Positions 8,400 to 18,136 of a DNA stretch of 64,000 bases are shown here, in pieces. The stretch covers positions 4,373 to 68,372 of the forward strand of contig NZ_JAGIRL010000044.1 of NCBI RefSeq assembly GCF_019012925.1. Direction: 5' to 3'. A model generated the notes under the pieces. The model saw nothing but the letters and a program-made list of their open reading frames with translations. It was not told the origin of the DNA and did no database searches. Position numbers and translations under genes: made by a program. Numbering within the stretch: the first letter of the stretch is position 1; each line of letters begins with the position of its first letter. The DNA is from Fusobacterium sp. (GTDB taxonomy: Bacteria; Fusobacteriota; Fusobacteriia; Fusobacteriales; Fusobacteriaceae).

Positions 8400-8837
8400 T
8401 TATTCCAAAGCTATTAATCTTGAAGCTACTACATACTTAACATCTTTTAGTTTTATTAAAATATCTTCAATAGCTAGTTTTATATCTGAAATATCCAATG
8501 ATATTATCACAGAAGCTACATCATTGATAGGTATATTCTGGTTGATAGTTATGATATTACACTCCATAGAGTATAGAAAATTCAATATCTCTGACAAAGC
8601 TCCCTTTTTATCTTCAACCATAATTGAGATCAAAGCCTTTCTTCCCACATTCCCATCTGAAGGTAAAAACACATAATCTTTATATTTATAGTAAGTACTT
8701 CTACTTATACCAACTACTTTTACAGCCTCACTTACATTCTGATACTTTCCATCTCTCAATAGATTTCTTACCTCTATTACTTTCTCAAAATACTCTGGAA
8801 CTATGCTTTTATCAACTATTAAATATTTTCCTACCAT
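8400..8837 (-). CDS. pheB: PheB-like ACT-domain protein (UPF0735)
   Basis: 145 residues, the normal UPF0735 length. The N-terminus (KYLIVDKSIVPEYFEKVIEVRNLL) and a helix-turn-helix-like VSEAVKVVGISRSTYYKYKD (about 38-57) precede an ACT domain (about 70-145; ALISIMVEDKKGALSEILNFL). ACT domains bind amino acids. B. subtilis PheB was once linked to chorismate mutase, but the family function is unclear; a small-molecule-sensing regulator fits. GGAGGTAAT precedes the ATG. Divergent from sstT, so it might regulate it (inference). Confidence 0.82.
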   Translation of the reverse strand: MVGKYLIVDKSIVPEYFEKVIEVRNLLRDGKYQNVSEAVKVVGISRSTYYKYKDYVFLPSDGNVGRKALISIMVEDKKGALSEILNFLYSMECNIITINQNIPINDVASVIISLDISDIKLAIEDILIKLKDVKYVVASRLIALE

Positions 8838-8915
8838 ATTACCTCCAACTTCATCATTATTAATTAGAGTATATCCTTTAACCTAAAGTTTGTCCATCAA
8901 AAAATAAAAAAATAC

Positions 8916-8944
8916 TTGCATTTGAACTCTCTTTATGATATATT
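8916..8944 (+). promoter_or_regulatory. Sigma-70-type promoter of sstT
   Basis: TTGCAT (8916-8921), 17-bp spacer, TATATT (8939-8944), ending 53 bp before the sstT start. Confidence 0.6.
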
Positions 8945-8997
8945 GTTCTCTATACAGAAACAATTGTTTTCAAAATAGAGACATAGGAGTGGGAACA

Positions 8998-10224
8998 ATG
9001 AAAGAAATTTATAATAAATGGATAGAGATAAGTTTGATTAAGAGGGTTATAGTGGGTATATTATTAGGTATACTTCTAGTTACTGTAGCACCTGACAAGG
9101 CTAGTGGTATAGCTATCTTAGGAGATATATTTGTGGGAGCATTGAAAGCTGTTGCTCCTGTGCTTGTTTTTTTCTTAGTTGTAGCTGCTGTAATTCAGCA
9201 TAAAGAGGGACAGAAGAGTAATATGAAATCTATAGTTTCTCTATATCTACTTGGAACACTTTTAGCTTCTATAGTTGCTGTAGTTGCCAGTTTCTTATTT
9301 CCAGTAGATCTTATATTACAAGCTGGTGAGAGTGCTATTGCACCTCCTGAAAATATATATGGAGTTTTAAAATCACTTTTAATGAATCTTGTAGACAATC
9401 CTCTAAATGCTATTTTGAGAGGAAATTACATAGGAATACTATTCTGGAGTATACTCTTTGGAATATTTTTGAAGAGTGGAAAAGAGAGCACAAAACAAGC
9501 TATTGTGGATATATCTGAAGCTATTTTAAAAGTTGTAAAAACTGTGATTGAGTTTGCTCCATTTGGTATAATGGGTCTTATATTTAACTCTATGCGTACT
9601 AATGGATTTTCTAGTCTATTAATATATGGTAAATTGATACTTCTACTATTGGGAGCTATGGCTTTTGTAACTTTTATAGTAAATCCTGTTATAGCTTGGG
9701 TTATGATTAGACAAAATCCCTTTCCTTTAATAATGAAGTGTTTGAAATATAGTGGAATGACTGCTTTTTTCACTAGAAGCTCTGCTGCAAACATTCCTGT
9801 TAATATGAGTCTTTGTGAAGAGCTTGGATTGGATAAAGATGTTTACTCTGTATCTATTCCACTTGGTGCTACTATCAATATGGGTGGAGCTGCTATTACA
9901 ATCTCTATATTCGCCCTAAGTGCTGCACATACTTTGGGTATACAGATAGATATATTCTCAGCTATACTTTTAAGTGTATTGTCTGCAATCAGTGCCTGTG
10001 GTGCTTCTGGAGTAGCTGGTGGATCTTTACTACTTATCCCTCTAGCTTGTAGCTTATTTGGAATCCCAAATGAAATAGCTATGCAGGTAGTTGGAGTTGG
10101 TTTTATTATTGGTGTTATACAAGATTCTTGTGAAACAGCTCTCAACTCATCTACTGATGTATTATTCACAAGTTTAGCTGAATACTACAACTGGAGAAAA
10201 GAAGGAAGAGCAATCCTTATATAA
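8998..10224 (+). CDS. sstT: Serine/threonine:sodium symporter SstT
   Basis: 408 residues from the ATG at 8998 (E. coli SstT is 414). Eight or more membrane segments belong to the dicarboxylate/amino acid:cation symporter fold. Substrate-site motifs are TRSSAANIPVNM and GATINMGGAAITI, followed by CGASGVAGGSLLLIPLA, all as in SstT. It imports L-serine and L-threonine with sodium. Two serine dehydratase genes elsewhere in the window could consume the serine. The frame is open to 8935 but has no ribosome site there. A terminator follows. Confidence 0.9.
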   Translation: MKEIYNKWIEISLIKRVIVGILLGILLVTVAPDKASGIAILGDIFVGALKAVAPVLVFFLVVAAVIQHKEGQKSNMKSIVSLYLLGTLLASIVAVVASFLFPVDLILQAGESAIAPPENIYGVLKSLLMNLVDNPLNAILRGNYIGILFWSILFGIFLKSGKESTKQAIVDISEAILKVVKTVIEFAPFGIMGLIFNSMRTNGFSSLLIYGKLILLLLGAMAFVTFIVNPVIAWVMIRQNPFPLIMKCLKYSGMTAFFTRSSAANIPVNMSLCEELGLDKDVYSVSIPLGATINMGGAAITISIFALSAAHTLGIQIDIFSAILLSVLSAISACGASGVAGGSLLLIPLACSLFGIPNEIAMQVVGVGFIIGVIQDSCETALNSSTDVLFTSLAEYYNWRKEGRAILI

Positions 10225-10237
10225 CTAAAGAATAGAA

Positions 10238-10269
10238 AAAAGACAAGGGATGCAACCTTGTCTTTTATG
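10238..10269 (+). terminator. Terminator of sstT
   Basis: AAAGACAAGG ... CCTTGTCTTTT stem-loop with trailing T, 14 bp after the stop codon. Confidence 0.8.
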
Positions 10270-10374
10270 TTTTGTATTTTTAAAAAATCTATGATATAAT
10301 TCAATTAATCAATATAAGAATAGTCAACAGGAACAAAGAGAAGTATGCCAGTATCTCTCTTTTTATATTTAACT

Positions 10375-10614
10375 TCATACTCCTTTTGTGTATAATTCAT
10401 ATTCACTCAAGTCACAATCATCATTCCAAGATATTCCATATCCACCTGTATCTACTTTTACATTTTTAAAAATAGAATAGTCTTTTAATATTGAAAAATC
10501 TTCATATTTAAAATTAGGTTTGAAATCATATATTTTAACTTCTTCATTATTAAAAATAACTTTTAATATATAGTCTTCAAATACTTCTACTTCCTTTATT
10601 TTTGGATATTTCAT
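10375..10614 (-). CDS. DUF2442-family protein
   Basis: 79 residues from the ATG at 10614 (AGAGGTG six bases upstream; the GTG at 10623 lacks a site). KIKEVEVFEDYILKVIFNNE is the DUF2442 opening strand pattern. GGYGISWNDDCDLSEYELY is its conserved end. Family function is unknown. It follows a DUF4160 gene with a gap of 17 bp, a pairing that recurs across bacteria and is often listed as a possible toxin-antitoxin-like unit. Confidence 0.78.
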   Translation of the reverse strand: MKYPKIKEVEVFEDYILKVIFNNEEVKIYDFKPNFKYEDFSILKDYSIFKNVKVDTGGYGISWNDDCDLSEYELYTKGV

Positions 10615-10631
10615 AAATTTCACCTCTCTAT

Positions 10632-10880
10632 CTACTTTAGCTCAGGTAATTTTTTAAAATCTTTTGTTTCCCACATTTTTAATAATTCACTTTGATATTG
10701 TTTACTCCATTCTTGGATTAATTTTAAAGCTCGTACTGGTAAATCCCCTTCAAGCATTTCAAGTGTTTTCAAATCTATTACTCCATTATATTCTCCATAA
10801 ATAGCGTGTAAATGAGGTGGTAAATGATCATTAAAATACATTTTAATAACTATTCCATAAAATCTACAGATTACTGGCAT
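10632..10880 (-). CDS. DUF4160-family protein
   Basis: 82 residues. MPVICRFYGIVIKMYFNDH with HLPPHLHAIYGEY is the DUF4160 hallmark (conserved PPHxH). The C-terminus (ALKLIQEWSKQYQSELLKMW) is helical. Function unknown; the conserved histidines could bind metal. First gene of a two-gene unit with the DUF2442 protein. Confidence 0.8.
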   Translation of the reverse strand: MPVICRFYGIVIKMYFNDHLPPHLHAIYGEYNGVIDLKTLEMLEGDLPVRALKLIQEWSKQYQSELLKMWETKDFKKLPELK

Positions 10881-10915
10881 ATTATCACTCCTTTGCTCAA
10901 TATTTTTAATAGTAT

Positions 10916-11635
10916 TTAAAAGAAAACCTCTCTAGCTTTTTGTTTTACCTCTTGAGAAGCAATAAATGGAACTCTTGTAGTGTAACCTTTATTGGCAGCC
11001 ACATACTTTTTAAATGGCCACTCAAATATCTCTCTATTCCAAACTCCTATATTATCATTGTATACTTCTCTAGCAGCAGTAATCTCTCTTTGAAGATAGA
11101 TATTTTGTTGCATTGCATCTCTCAACTCTCCATGACTCTTAAGATCTGGATAGTTTTCAACAGCTATATTTAGCCCCTTGTATACTCTATCCAACTGTCC
11201 TTGAACCTCATTTCTATCCATATCTTTTATATTTCCACTTCTAAATTTAGCTATATCTGCAAATACACTCTTATCTAAATCAATTGCTTTTTCAACTAAT
11301 TTAGCAGTATTTTGTAATACTACAACTCTTTGCTCCAAATAGTTATCAATTTGAGAAGCACTCTGTTGCACTCTTTGCTCCAACTGATTAAAGTATGACT
11401 CCTGTTTCTTTAAGTTGCTATATACAATTACTGGAATTATTATTCCAACAGGAATAGCATAGTATATTTTTGACATAACACCGAATACTATCAAGCCCAA
11501 TCCCAATAGATACAATACCCAGATCAATACCTGAATACTTGAATCCTTTTCCACTTGTATCTGCTTAGCTATAACATTGACATCTCTACCCTGCTCTCTA
11601 ATCTCTTCATCCATTTCATTTAACATATTAGCCAT
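10916..11635 (-). CDS. LemA-family membrane protein
   Basis: 239 residues. Two adjacent membrane segments (about 33-75) precede a helical bundle. The C-terminal LemA signature is clear: NIAVENYPDLKS, REITAAREVYNDNIGVWN and PFIASQEV. LemA proteins are widespread and helical, with the C-terminal part outside the cytoplasm; their function is unsettled. Unusually it has two membrane segments and an N-terminal extension compared with the single-helix standard form. A GGAGG site precedes the start. Only 14 bp separate it from the larger upstream gene, so the two probably form one operon. Confidence 0.8.
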   Translation of the reverse strand: MANMLNEMDEEIREQGRDVNVIAKQIQVEKDSSIQVLIWVLYLLGLGLIVFGVMSKIYYAIPVGIIIPVIVYSNLKKQESYFNQLEQRVQQSASQIDNYLEQRVVVLQNTAKLVEKAIDLDKSVFADIAKFRSGNIKDMDRNEVQGQLDRVYKGLNIAVENYPDLKSHGELRDAMQQNIYLQREITAAREVYNDNIGVWNREIFEWPFKKYVAANKGYTTRVPFIASQEVKQKAREVFF

Positions 11636-11649
11636 AGTAAAACCTCCTA

Positions 11650-13476
11650 TTACCCCTTTATAATTCTTTTCAATATTTTATCACATTTCACTTCATCTGT
11701 ATCATTAAATATTGCAAAAATATTGTTCTTATATGCAAATCTCTTATTTTCAGTAGATTCTATAAAGCCATTATCAATTGAGTCCTCAAACTCTTTCTCT
11801 CTCATATTTATTCTCTTTAATTCCATCTTACCTGTAGCAGTTAGAGGTACATAATCTATCCAATCCACTGGTACATAGTATCTCTTTCCATCTCCAGCAT
11901 ATTTAGGTATATACTCTGTTCTTGTTACCTCTTTATATGAATTGGCTACAACCTGTACTAGGTCTACATCATCTTTTGTTCCAATTGTATTAGTTTTCAA
12001 AATTGATTGTGTAGTAGTCTCTGGATGAGCAAATACCCTATCTCCAAGTAAGTTTGCCATCATCTCAGAAGTATATGGGTTATAGTTGTAGTTAAACTCA
12101 TTTCCATAGATATAATCCTGTGATTTATGCTGATGATATATAGGTATTGTCAATATAGGTAGGAATAATCTATAGAAGTTACTGAAATATTTTTTGTTTA
12201 TATCAAAAAACTTCTCTGATATTCTATCATATGAGAAATCTCTATAGTAAGATCTCTCTATATTTAGAGGCCAATCTCTATCATTAGAAACATTGTTCAA
12301 TCTGTTGATCTTGTAGTAACTAAAGTCATCTCCAAAATCTGTATCCTTAAGTAGTTCAACCATATTTCTTTGAGCTATTGGGGTGAACAGTACTCTGAAT
12401 TCCACCTCATTATCTCTATCAAAAGCACCAAACAGAGCATCAAATTCCAAGTTTCCCATCTCTAAGAAGCCTGTTCCCTTCTGTATAGCCTTCTCACTCA
12501 TCTTTTTAACATCTTTCTGAAGCTTTTTAGAGTATTTTTCCAATTTTCTAGGCTTTAACTTATGAATGAACTGTGGTTCTCTAGTAAAAGTTAGATGTTC
12601 AGCAGCATCATTACCATAGATCAAGTTGATCGTACTCTCAAATATCTGTTTAGGTCTAATTATACTTGCTACCAGTGTCTCTGTCACTGTTCTTGACTTT
12701 CTCTCACCATTCTCTGTGTAGTATTCAGTCCAAGATACAGTTAAAGATCCTGTATACTCTTGATCTACAACCCTATTACGAACTTTTTTACTGATTATAA
12801 AGGGATTTCCCAAGATCTCTCCTGAGATTATATCTGTAACTGAAAGATTATCATTTAATTTTGCTGGCATTCCAAAGTTAGTTACAAGGTTGGCATATCT
12901 ATCCAACTTAAAATCCTTGTCTAATGTCAAAGTGGGTATTAGCTCTGTTATTACATCATTTGACATATTGTCATCAAACAGATTGAGTAGTGGTTCAACC
13001 TGTGAGTAACACTCCTCTTTTTTCTCTTTTAGTATAGTTGTCAAATGCACTATTGTATCATTCAAACTTCTCTTCTTATCTCTAATATATTTTAGATTTA
13101 TGTATAGGAGAGTTATTAAAAGTAGACCCATCCAAGTAGTTCTTATTCCTATCTCCTTTATACTCTCTTTTTTAGCCATAAGATCTCTTAAATGCTGGAC
13201 ATTAATGAACTCTGACAAAATCAGATAAGCTATTCCTATTCCTATGACCATTGAGAGCCTACCCAACCATTTTAGCTTACTCTCATTCTTACTCTTAGCA
13301 TCTAAATTTCCATTGTACTCTTTTACAGATTTTCTGTTTGCCTCAATATCTATATTGGATCTATTCAACAGATTCTCAAAGACTGAGGTGATCCTCTCTA
13401 GATACTTTCCAGCCAACTCATCCTTATAGTATTTTACTGGTTCCAATAGTTTTTCTTGCTCGTCTACAAAGTCCAT
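11650..13476 (-). CDS. Large membrane protein of unknown function, LemA partner
   Basis: 608 residues. The N-terminus (1-70) is a coiled-coil region. Two membrane helices follow (about 73-95 and 112-130), then a coiled coil and a large soluble region of about 450 residues. That region has a beta-rich stretch (EYTGSLTVSWTEYYTENGER) and a KKLQKDVKKMSEK helix. No cysteines cluster and no enzyme motif is visible. I recognise no family; gene order suggests it works with the LemA protein. AGGAGAG precedes the ATG. Confidence 0.6.
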   Translation of the reverse strand: MDFVDEQEKLLEPVKYYKDELAGKYLERITSVFENLLNRSNIDIEANRKSVKEYNGNLDAKSKNESKLKWLGRLSMVIGIGIAYLILSEFINVQHLRDLMAKKESIKEIGIRTTWMGLLLITLLYINLKYIRDKKRSLNDTIVHLTTILKEKKEECYSQVEPLLNLFDDNMSNDVITELIPTLTLDKDFKLDRYANLVTNFGMPAKLNDNLSVTDIISGEILGNPFIISKKVRNRVVDQEYTGSLTVSWTEYYTENGERKSRTVTETLVASIIRPKQIFESTINLIYGNDAAEHLTFTREPQFIHKLKPRKLEKYSKKLQKDVKKMSEKAIQKGTGFLEMGNLEFDALFGAFDRDNEVEFRVLFTPIAQRNMVELLKDTDFGDDFSYYKINRLNNVSNDRDWPLNIERSYYRDFSYDRISEKFFDINKKYFSNFYRLFLPILTIPIYHQHKSQDYIYGNEFNYNYNPYTSEMMANLLGDRVFAHPETTTQSILKTNTIGTKDDVDLVQVVANSYKEVTRTEYIPKYAGDGKRYYVPVDWIDYVPLTATGKMELKRINMREKEFEDSIDNGFIESTENKRFAYKNNIFAIFNDTDEVKCDKILKRIIKG

Positions 13477-13520
13477 AAAATCTCTCCTATACTCTTCGTC
13501 TTTTATTTTCCTATATATGC

Positions 13521-13557
13521 AAAAATGCCAAAGAGAATCTATCTCCTTAGCATTTTT
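13521..13557 (-). terminator. Terminator of the amino-acid symporter gene
   Basis: AAAAATGC (13521-13528) pairs with GCATTTTT (13550-13557), with an inner AAGAGA/TCTCCTT arm. It lies 13 bp after the stop codon at 13570. Confidence 0.6.
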
Positions 13558-13569
13558 ATTTTAACATAT

Positions 13570-14742
13570 TTATTTATTTTGAGCCAACTCTTTTTTGAAA
13601 ATTCCGTTTAGGATAAGTGCTAATGCTCCATCTCCAACTACGTTACAAGCAGTACCAAAACTATCTTGTAAAGCGAATATTGTAAGCATTAAAGCAACTC
13701 CACTATCATCAAATCCAAGAACAGATATGATAATTCCTAATGAAGCCATTACAGTTCCTCCTGGTACTCCAGGTGCTCCAACTGCAAATATTCCTAAAAG
13801 AATGATGAATAATACCATAGTTCCCATAGCTGGTAATTGTCCATAAAGTACTTGTGATACAGTCATAACAAAGAAGATCTCAGTTAAAACTGATCCACAT
13901 AGGTGTACAGTTGATCCTAATGGAATTGCAAAGTTTGCAATATCATCATCTAAAACTTTAGATTTCTTAGCACAGCTTAATGCCACTGGTAAAGTAGCTG
14001 CTGATGACATTGTTCCAACTGCTGTTAAGTATGCTGGTCCATAGTGCTTTAATAGGCTGAATGGATTCTTTCCAGATACTGCTCCAGCTATACTATATAG
14101 TACTGTAAGCCAGATGAAGTGTCCTATTAAAACTATGATAACAACTTTTAAGAATACTGGTAATTGCTTAGTTATTCCACCCTCATAAGCTAATGTTGCA
14201 AATGTAGAAGCTATGAAGAAAGGTAGTATAGGAATGATGATAGCATAAACAAGTTTTAACATTATGTTGTTAAACTCATCTAATAATCTTTCAAAATTCT
14301 CTGATTTTGTCCAAACAACTGCAAGTCCTAAAAATAGTGCTAATACTAGTGCTGACATAACTGAGAATACAGGTGGTATCTCAACTTTAAAGATCATCTC
14401 TGGTAACTCTTTTAATCCCTCAACAGTTGAAACTATATTTAATTTTGGAATTAAAGTGTATCCAGCAACCATAGAGAACAATGCTGCCCCTACAGATGAG
14501 AAGTAAGCTAATAGTAACATTACCCCTAGCATCTTACTAGCATTAGATTTCATTTTAGTAATAGCTGGTGCTATAAATCCTAAGATGATTAATGGTACAG
14601 TAAAGTTAATTAACTGTCCAAGTACAAATTTAATAGATTGGATTACTCCAATTACAGATTCGTTACAGTATAACCCTATAACAAGTCCTACTATAACCCC
14701 TAAAATTAGCTTAACAATTAAGCTATCTTTCATTTTAGCCAT
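13570..14742 (-). CDS. Dicarboxylate/amino acid:cation symporter
   Basis: 390 residues with about eight membrane segments and two re-entrant loops. SSAATLPVALSCAK corresponds to the serine-rich hairpin, and GSTVHLCGSVLTEIFFVM plus GAPGVPGGTVMASLG to the ion and substrate loops. It is a second member of the same superfamily as sstT. Cys in the TVHLCG loop and Gly-Pro-rich GVPGG differ from GltP/DctA, so substrate is open: glutamate, aspartate, serine or cystine. AAGGAGG lies 11 bases before the ATG. Confidence 0.85.
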   Translation of the reverse strand: MAKMKDSLIVKLILGVIVGLVIGLYCNESVIGVIQSIKFVLGQLINFTVPLIILGFIAPAITKMKSNASKMLGVMLLLAYFSSVGAALFSMVAGYTLIPKLNIVSTVEGLKELPEMIFKVEIPPVFSVMSALVLALFLGLAVVWTKSENFERLLDEFNNIMLKLVYAIIIPILPFFIASTFATLAYEGGITKQLPVFLKVVIIVLIGHFIWLTVLYSIAGAVSGKNPFSLLKHYGPAYLTAVGTMSSAATLPVALSCAKKSKVLDDDIANFAIPLGSTVHLCGSVLTEIFFVMTVSQVLYGQLPAMGTMVLFIILLGIFAVGAPGVPGGTVMASLGIIISVLGFDDSGVALMLTIFALQDSFGTACNVVGDGALALILNGIFKKELAQNK

Positions 14743-14861
14743 ATAAATGTGCCTCCTTAATATATTTTTAATTTTGTTGCCCTAAACATATACTTTATTT
14801 GTTGACAAAAATTGGTTTAGTTTATTATACCAAACTTTTTTTATAATTGCTACAATTTATT

Positions 14862-15101
14862 TTAAAGAGCTTTTAAAATTCTACTAAGTTGATCAGGACA
14901 AGAAGTACCCCTTACTCCACAGTTGATCCCCTCTAGTTTCTTTATAACTACATCTTTGTGTAATCCTAAGATAAGATTTTGAAGTCCTTGAGTATTCCCA
15001 TCACAACCACCACAAAACTCTATTTCAGTTATGATTCCGTTCTCATCAAGTTCTACTCCTATCTCTTTAGCACAAATCTTTTCAGTCTTATAGTATTTCA
15101 T
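14862..15101 (-). CDS. TSCPD-domain four-cysteine protein
   Basis: 79 residues. FCGGCDGNTQGLQNLILGL and NCGVRGTSCPDQL show the TSCPD motif shared with the C-terminal zinc module of vitamin-B12-type ribonucleotide reductases. The stand-alone small form has four conserved cysteines (TIGR03905-like). It probably binds metal. Its place at the end of the cysteine desulfidase operon suggests a thiol or Fe-S link (inference). GGAGGAATAG precedes the ATG. Confidence 0.8.
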   Translation of the reverse strand: MKYYKTEKICAKEIGVELDENGIITEIEFCGGCDGNTQGLQNLILGLHKDVVIKKLEGINCGVRGTSCPDQLSRILKAL

Positions 15102-15127
15102 CTATTCCTCCAGTTATTCTAATTTAT

Positions 15128-16681
15128 CTACATTGAGCAGAATAGTCCTCCTCCAACTCCTAGAGGTAGTCCTAACATAAACCACACTATCAATAGAAGT
15201 ATCCATCCTATTAAGAATGCTATTGAGTATGGTATCATAAGTGATATTAGAGTTCCTATACCACTCTTCTTATCATACTTTTGAGCAAATGCCACTATCA
15301 ATGGGAAGAATGGCATAAGTGGTGCTATTACGTTTGTACATGAATCTCCAACTCTGTATGCTGCTTGAGTCAATTCTGGTGAGAATCCTATTCTCATAAA
15401 CATAGGTACAAATATTGGAGCCATAATAGCCCATTTAGCAGAGTCAACTGCTATAAATATATTTATAATAGCTGTCATTACTATGAATGCAAATATTAAT
15501 GGTATTCCTACAAATCCTGTATGCTGTAAAAATTCAGCTCCCTTTACTGATAGTATTATTCCTAAGTTTGAATAGTTGAAAAATACCACAAATTGAGCTG
15601 CAAAGAATATAAGCACCATAAATCCAGATAGGTTGTTTATAGATTTTGTCATAAGCTCTATAACATCTTTATCTGATTTTATCTTTCTTGATCCTATTCC
15701 GTAGAATATACCAGGTATCATAAAGAATAGAGACATTAAAAATACTATTCCAGTCATAAATGGTGAACGTAATAACTCACCTGTTTGAGGATTTCTTAAT
15801 AGAGCATTTTCAGGTATAACTAGTAGACCTACAACTATTAAGAATACTACTAAACTTATTAGTGCAAACTTCATTCCTCTCTTTTCATCCAGTGAGATAT
15901 CATTTACACTGATCTTCTCTTCAGATACATATTCACCTAGTCTTGGCTCTATTATCTTCTCAGTAACTAAAGTTCCTACAAAAGTTATTAAGAATGTTGA
16001 AGCAACCATAAAGAACCAGTTTCCTGTTGGTAACACAGTGTATGTTGGATCGATCATTCTAGCTGCCTCTGTAGACATTCCTGCAAATACAGGGTCATTT
16101 GTTCCTATTAAAAGGTTGGCACTCCATCCTCCAGAAACTCCAGCAAATGTTGCTGCAAGTCCTGCAATTGGGTGTCTTCCAAAACTCATAAACAGTATTG
16201 CTCCCAAAGGAACTAGCATAACATATCCAGTAGATGAAGCTACGTTTGACATGATTCCTAAAAAGATGATTGTAGCAGTTACAGCTCTTTTAGGTGTTAC
16301 AGCAACTATCTTTTTCAAAACAGCTTCCATAAATCCAGAACCATCAGCAACTCCAACCCCCATAATTATAGTAAATACTGTTCCTAACGCTATAAAGTTA
16401 GTAAAGTTTTTAATTACAGATGTGTACATAAATCTCAATCCATCAGCAGATAGTAAGTTTACAGCCACAGTCTCTTGTGTTATCAATGATTTAGTAGCAG
16501 TGTCATAAGTTTCATAAGAAACTTTTAACCCCGATTTTGCTGCTAACCAAGAGATAACAACTAATATTAATGTAAATATTATAAACATTGTAGTTGGATG
16601 AGGTAGAGCATTACCTACCTTCTCCACCTTATCCAATGCTTTTAATATGAACCCTTCTCTATTTTTTTGATCTTTTCCCAT
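15128..16681 (-). CDS. AbgT-family transporter
   Basis: 517 residues with about 11 membrane segments. GNALPHPTTMFIIFTLILVV at the N-terminus, then GVGVADGSGFMEAVLKKI, SSTGYVMLVPLGAILFM and DSCTNVIAPLMPFFPLI are the AbgT signature regions. The family takes up p-aminobenzoyl-glutamate or exports sulfonamides, but copies in amino-acid operons may carry dipeptides or cysteine conjugates. An ATG at 16681 is used; the GGAGG is 13 bases upstream, a little far. It lies between the desulfidase and the TSCPD gene in one operon. Confidence 0.85.
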   Translation of the reverse strand: MGKDQKNREGFILKALDKVEKVGNALPHPTTMFIIFTLILVVISWLAAKSGLKVSYETYDTATKSLITQETVAVNLLSADGLRFMYTSVIKNFTNFIALGTVFTIIMGVGVADGSGFMEAVLKKIVAVTPKRAVTATIIFLGIMSNVASSTGYVMLVPLGAILFMSFGRHPIAGLAATFAGVSGGWSANLLIGTNDPVFAGMSTEAARMIDPTYTVLPTGNWFFMVASTFLITFVGTLVTEKIIEPRLGEYVSEEKISVNDISLDEKRGMKFALISLVVFLIVVGLLVIPENALLRNPQTGELLRSPFMTGIVFLMSLFFMIPGIFYGIGSRKIKSDKDVIELMTKSINNLSGFMVLIFFAAQFVVFFNYSNLGIILSVKGAEFLQHTGFVGIPLIFAFIVMTAIINIFIAVDSAKWAIMAPIFVPMFMRIGFSPELTQAAYRVGDSCTNVIAPLMPFFPLIVAFAQKYDKKSGIGTLISLMIPYSIAFLIGWILLLIVWFMLGLPLGVGGGLFCSM

Positions 16682-16718
16682 TACTTTTTTTAAACCTCCA
16701 ACACTTCTCAACTAACAA

Positions 16719-18008
16719 CTAAACATTTTTTATCATTATATCTAGTATAACTTCGTCAGTTACTTTCATTCCTTGTTGTCCTAATACTCCAACGTGCTCT
16801 ATTGTTTTCTCAACATTTTTCCCTACTATTCCCTCTCCAAATTCGAATTTTCTATTTTTTGAAGCTGCATAGTAAGCATCAAAAGCTGCACTTACTCCAC
16901 TAGCAATCTTAGTTGCACATGAACTCTTAGCTCCGTCACAGATTACTCCTGACATTGTTCCTAAAGTAGTCTCAATTGCATTTCCGATCTGCTCTAGAGA
17001 TAATCCTGATAGGAATGATATTGCTCCTGCTACCCCTGCACTTGCACATATAGCTCCACAATAAGCTGATAATCTTCCTATGTTTGATTTAATATGGATA
17101 GTTGTCATATGAGAGAAGAATAATCCTCTGATTATTTCCTCTTTTGATAGCCCCTTCTCTTGACAGAATTTTATTACTGGTAATGAGCAAGTCATTCCTT
17201 GGTTTCCACTTCCACTTGTAGTCATTACTGGTAGTGAGCATCCGTTCATTCTTGCGTCACTTCCTGCACTTGCAAAACTTGCCATTTTGTTTCTTAGGTC
17301 GTTTCCATAAACTCCCTCTTCCATTCCCTCTTTAATAGTCTTTCCAATAGCTATTCCATATGAATTTGTTAATCCTTCAGTAGCTATTGCTGAGTTATAG
17401 TCTATCACTCTTTGGAATGTTGCTTCTATTAAAGATAGATCTATTGTTTTTGCTAAGTTATAAATCAATTCAACTGAAAGGAAAGTTCTATCAGTCATTA
17501 CATCTCCAGTACATACTTCATCACAAGATTGCCCTTTGATCTCTACACCATTTTTAACTATTTTTGTTATATTTGTATGGTAGTGTTGGATCTCAACTAC
17601 TGCTGTATCATCTCCATAAGTTCCCTCTAATCTTATGTATAATTTTACATCTCCCTCATTTAAGAAAACTTTTACTTTTTTATCATCTAGATATTTTTTT
17701 ACCTCTGGTAAACGGCTCTTATCTACATGTGCTATAACCATAAGCTCTTTTGTTGAGTCTCCTAAGATAGCTCCCATAGCTGTAGAAGCTTCTATTCCTA
17801 CCATTCCTTCAGAGTTAGGTATTTTTACGCTCTTAACATTTTTTACTATATTTCCTGAAAGATAAGCATCAATCTTTTCAGGTACATTTCCTAAGATACT
17901 TGTTAATTTTGCAGCAGCATAAGCGATAGCTATTGGCTCAGTACATCCTTCTGCAGGAACTAACTCCTCTTCTAAAATACTTAATACTTTTTCAGTTATC
18001 TTTTCCAT
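16719..18008 (-). CDS. cyuA: L-cysteine desulfidase / UPF0597 family
   Basis: 429 residues from the ATG at 18008 (GGAGGAG eight bases upstream). EGCTEP places the conserved Cys at 22. MTCSLPV and GVICDGAKSSCATK supply three further cysteines for the labile Fe-S cluster of the desulfidase family. It degrades L-cysteine to pyruvate, ammonia and sulfide in the cytoplasm. Structurally it relates to the alpha chain of Fe-S serine dehydratase. First gene of an operon with an AbgT transporter and a TSCPD protein, behind a sigma-54 promoter. Symbol follows E. coli YhaM/CyuA by family. Confidence 0.82.
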   Translation of the reverse strand: MEKITEKVLSILEEELVPAEGCTEPIAIAYAAAKLTSILGNVPEKIDAYLSGNIVKNVKSVKIPNSEGMVGIEASTAMGAILGDSTKELMVIAHVDKSRLPEVKKYLDDKKVKVFLNEGDVKLYIRLEGTYGDDTAVVEIQHYHTNITKIVKNGVEIKGQSCDEVCTGDVMTDRTFLSVELIYNLAKTIDLSLIEATFQRVIDYNSAIATEGLTNSYGIAIGKTIKEGMEEGVYGNDLRNKMASFASAGSDARMNGCSLPVMTTSGSGNQGMTCSLPVIKFCQEKGLSKEEIIRGLFFSHMTTIHIKSNIGRLSAYCGAICASAGVAGAISFLSGLSLEQIGNAIETTLGTMSGVICDGAKSSCATKIASGVSAAFDAYYAASKNRKFEFGEGIVGKNVEKTIEHVGVLGQQGMKVTDEVILDIMIKNV

Positions 18009-18136
18009 TATAACTTCTCCTCCTATAATAAATACTATTAATTTTAACAAATGTCAAATATATTTTTATTTTGAATGTTTTATGATCAATTTTTACAAAA
18101 TCAGAAAACAATTTTATAAATCATAGTATATATTAA

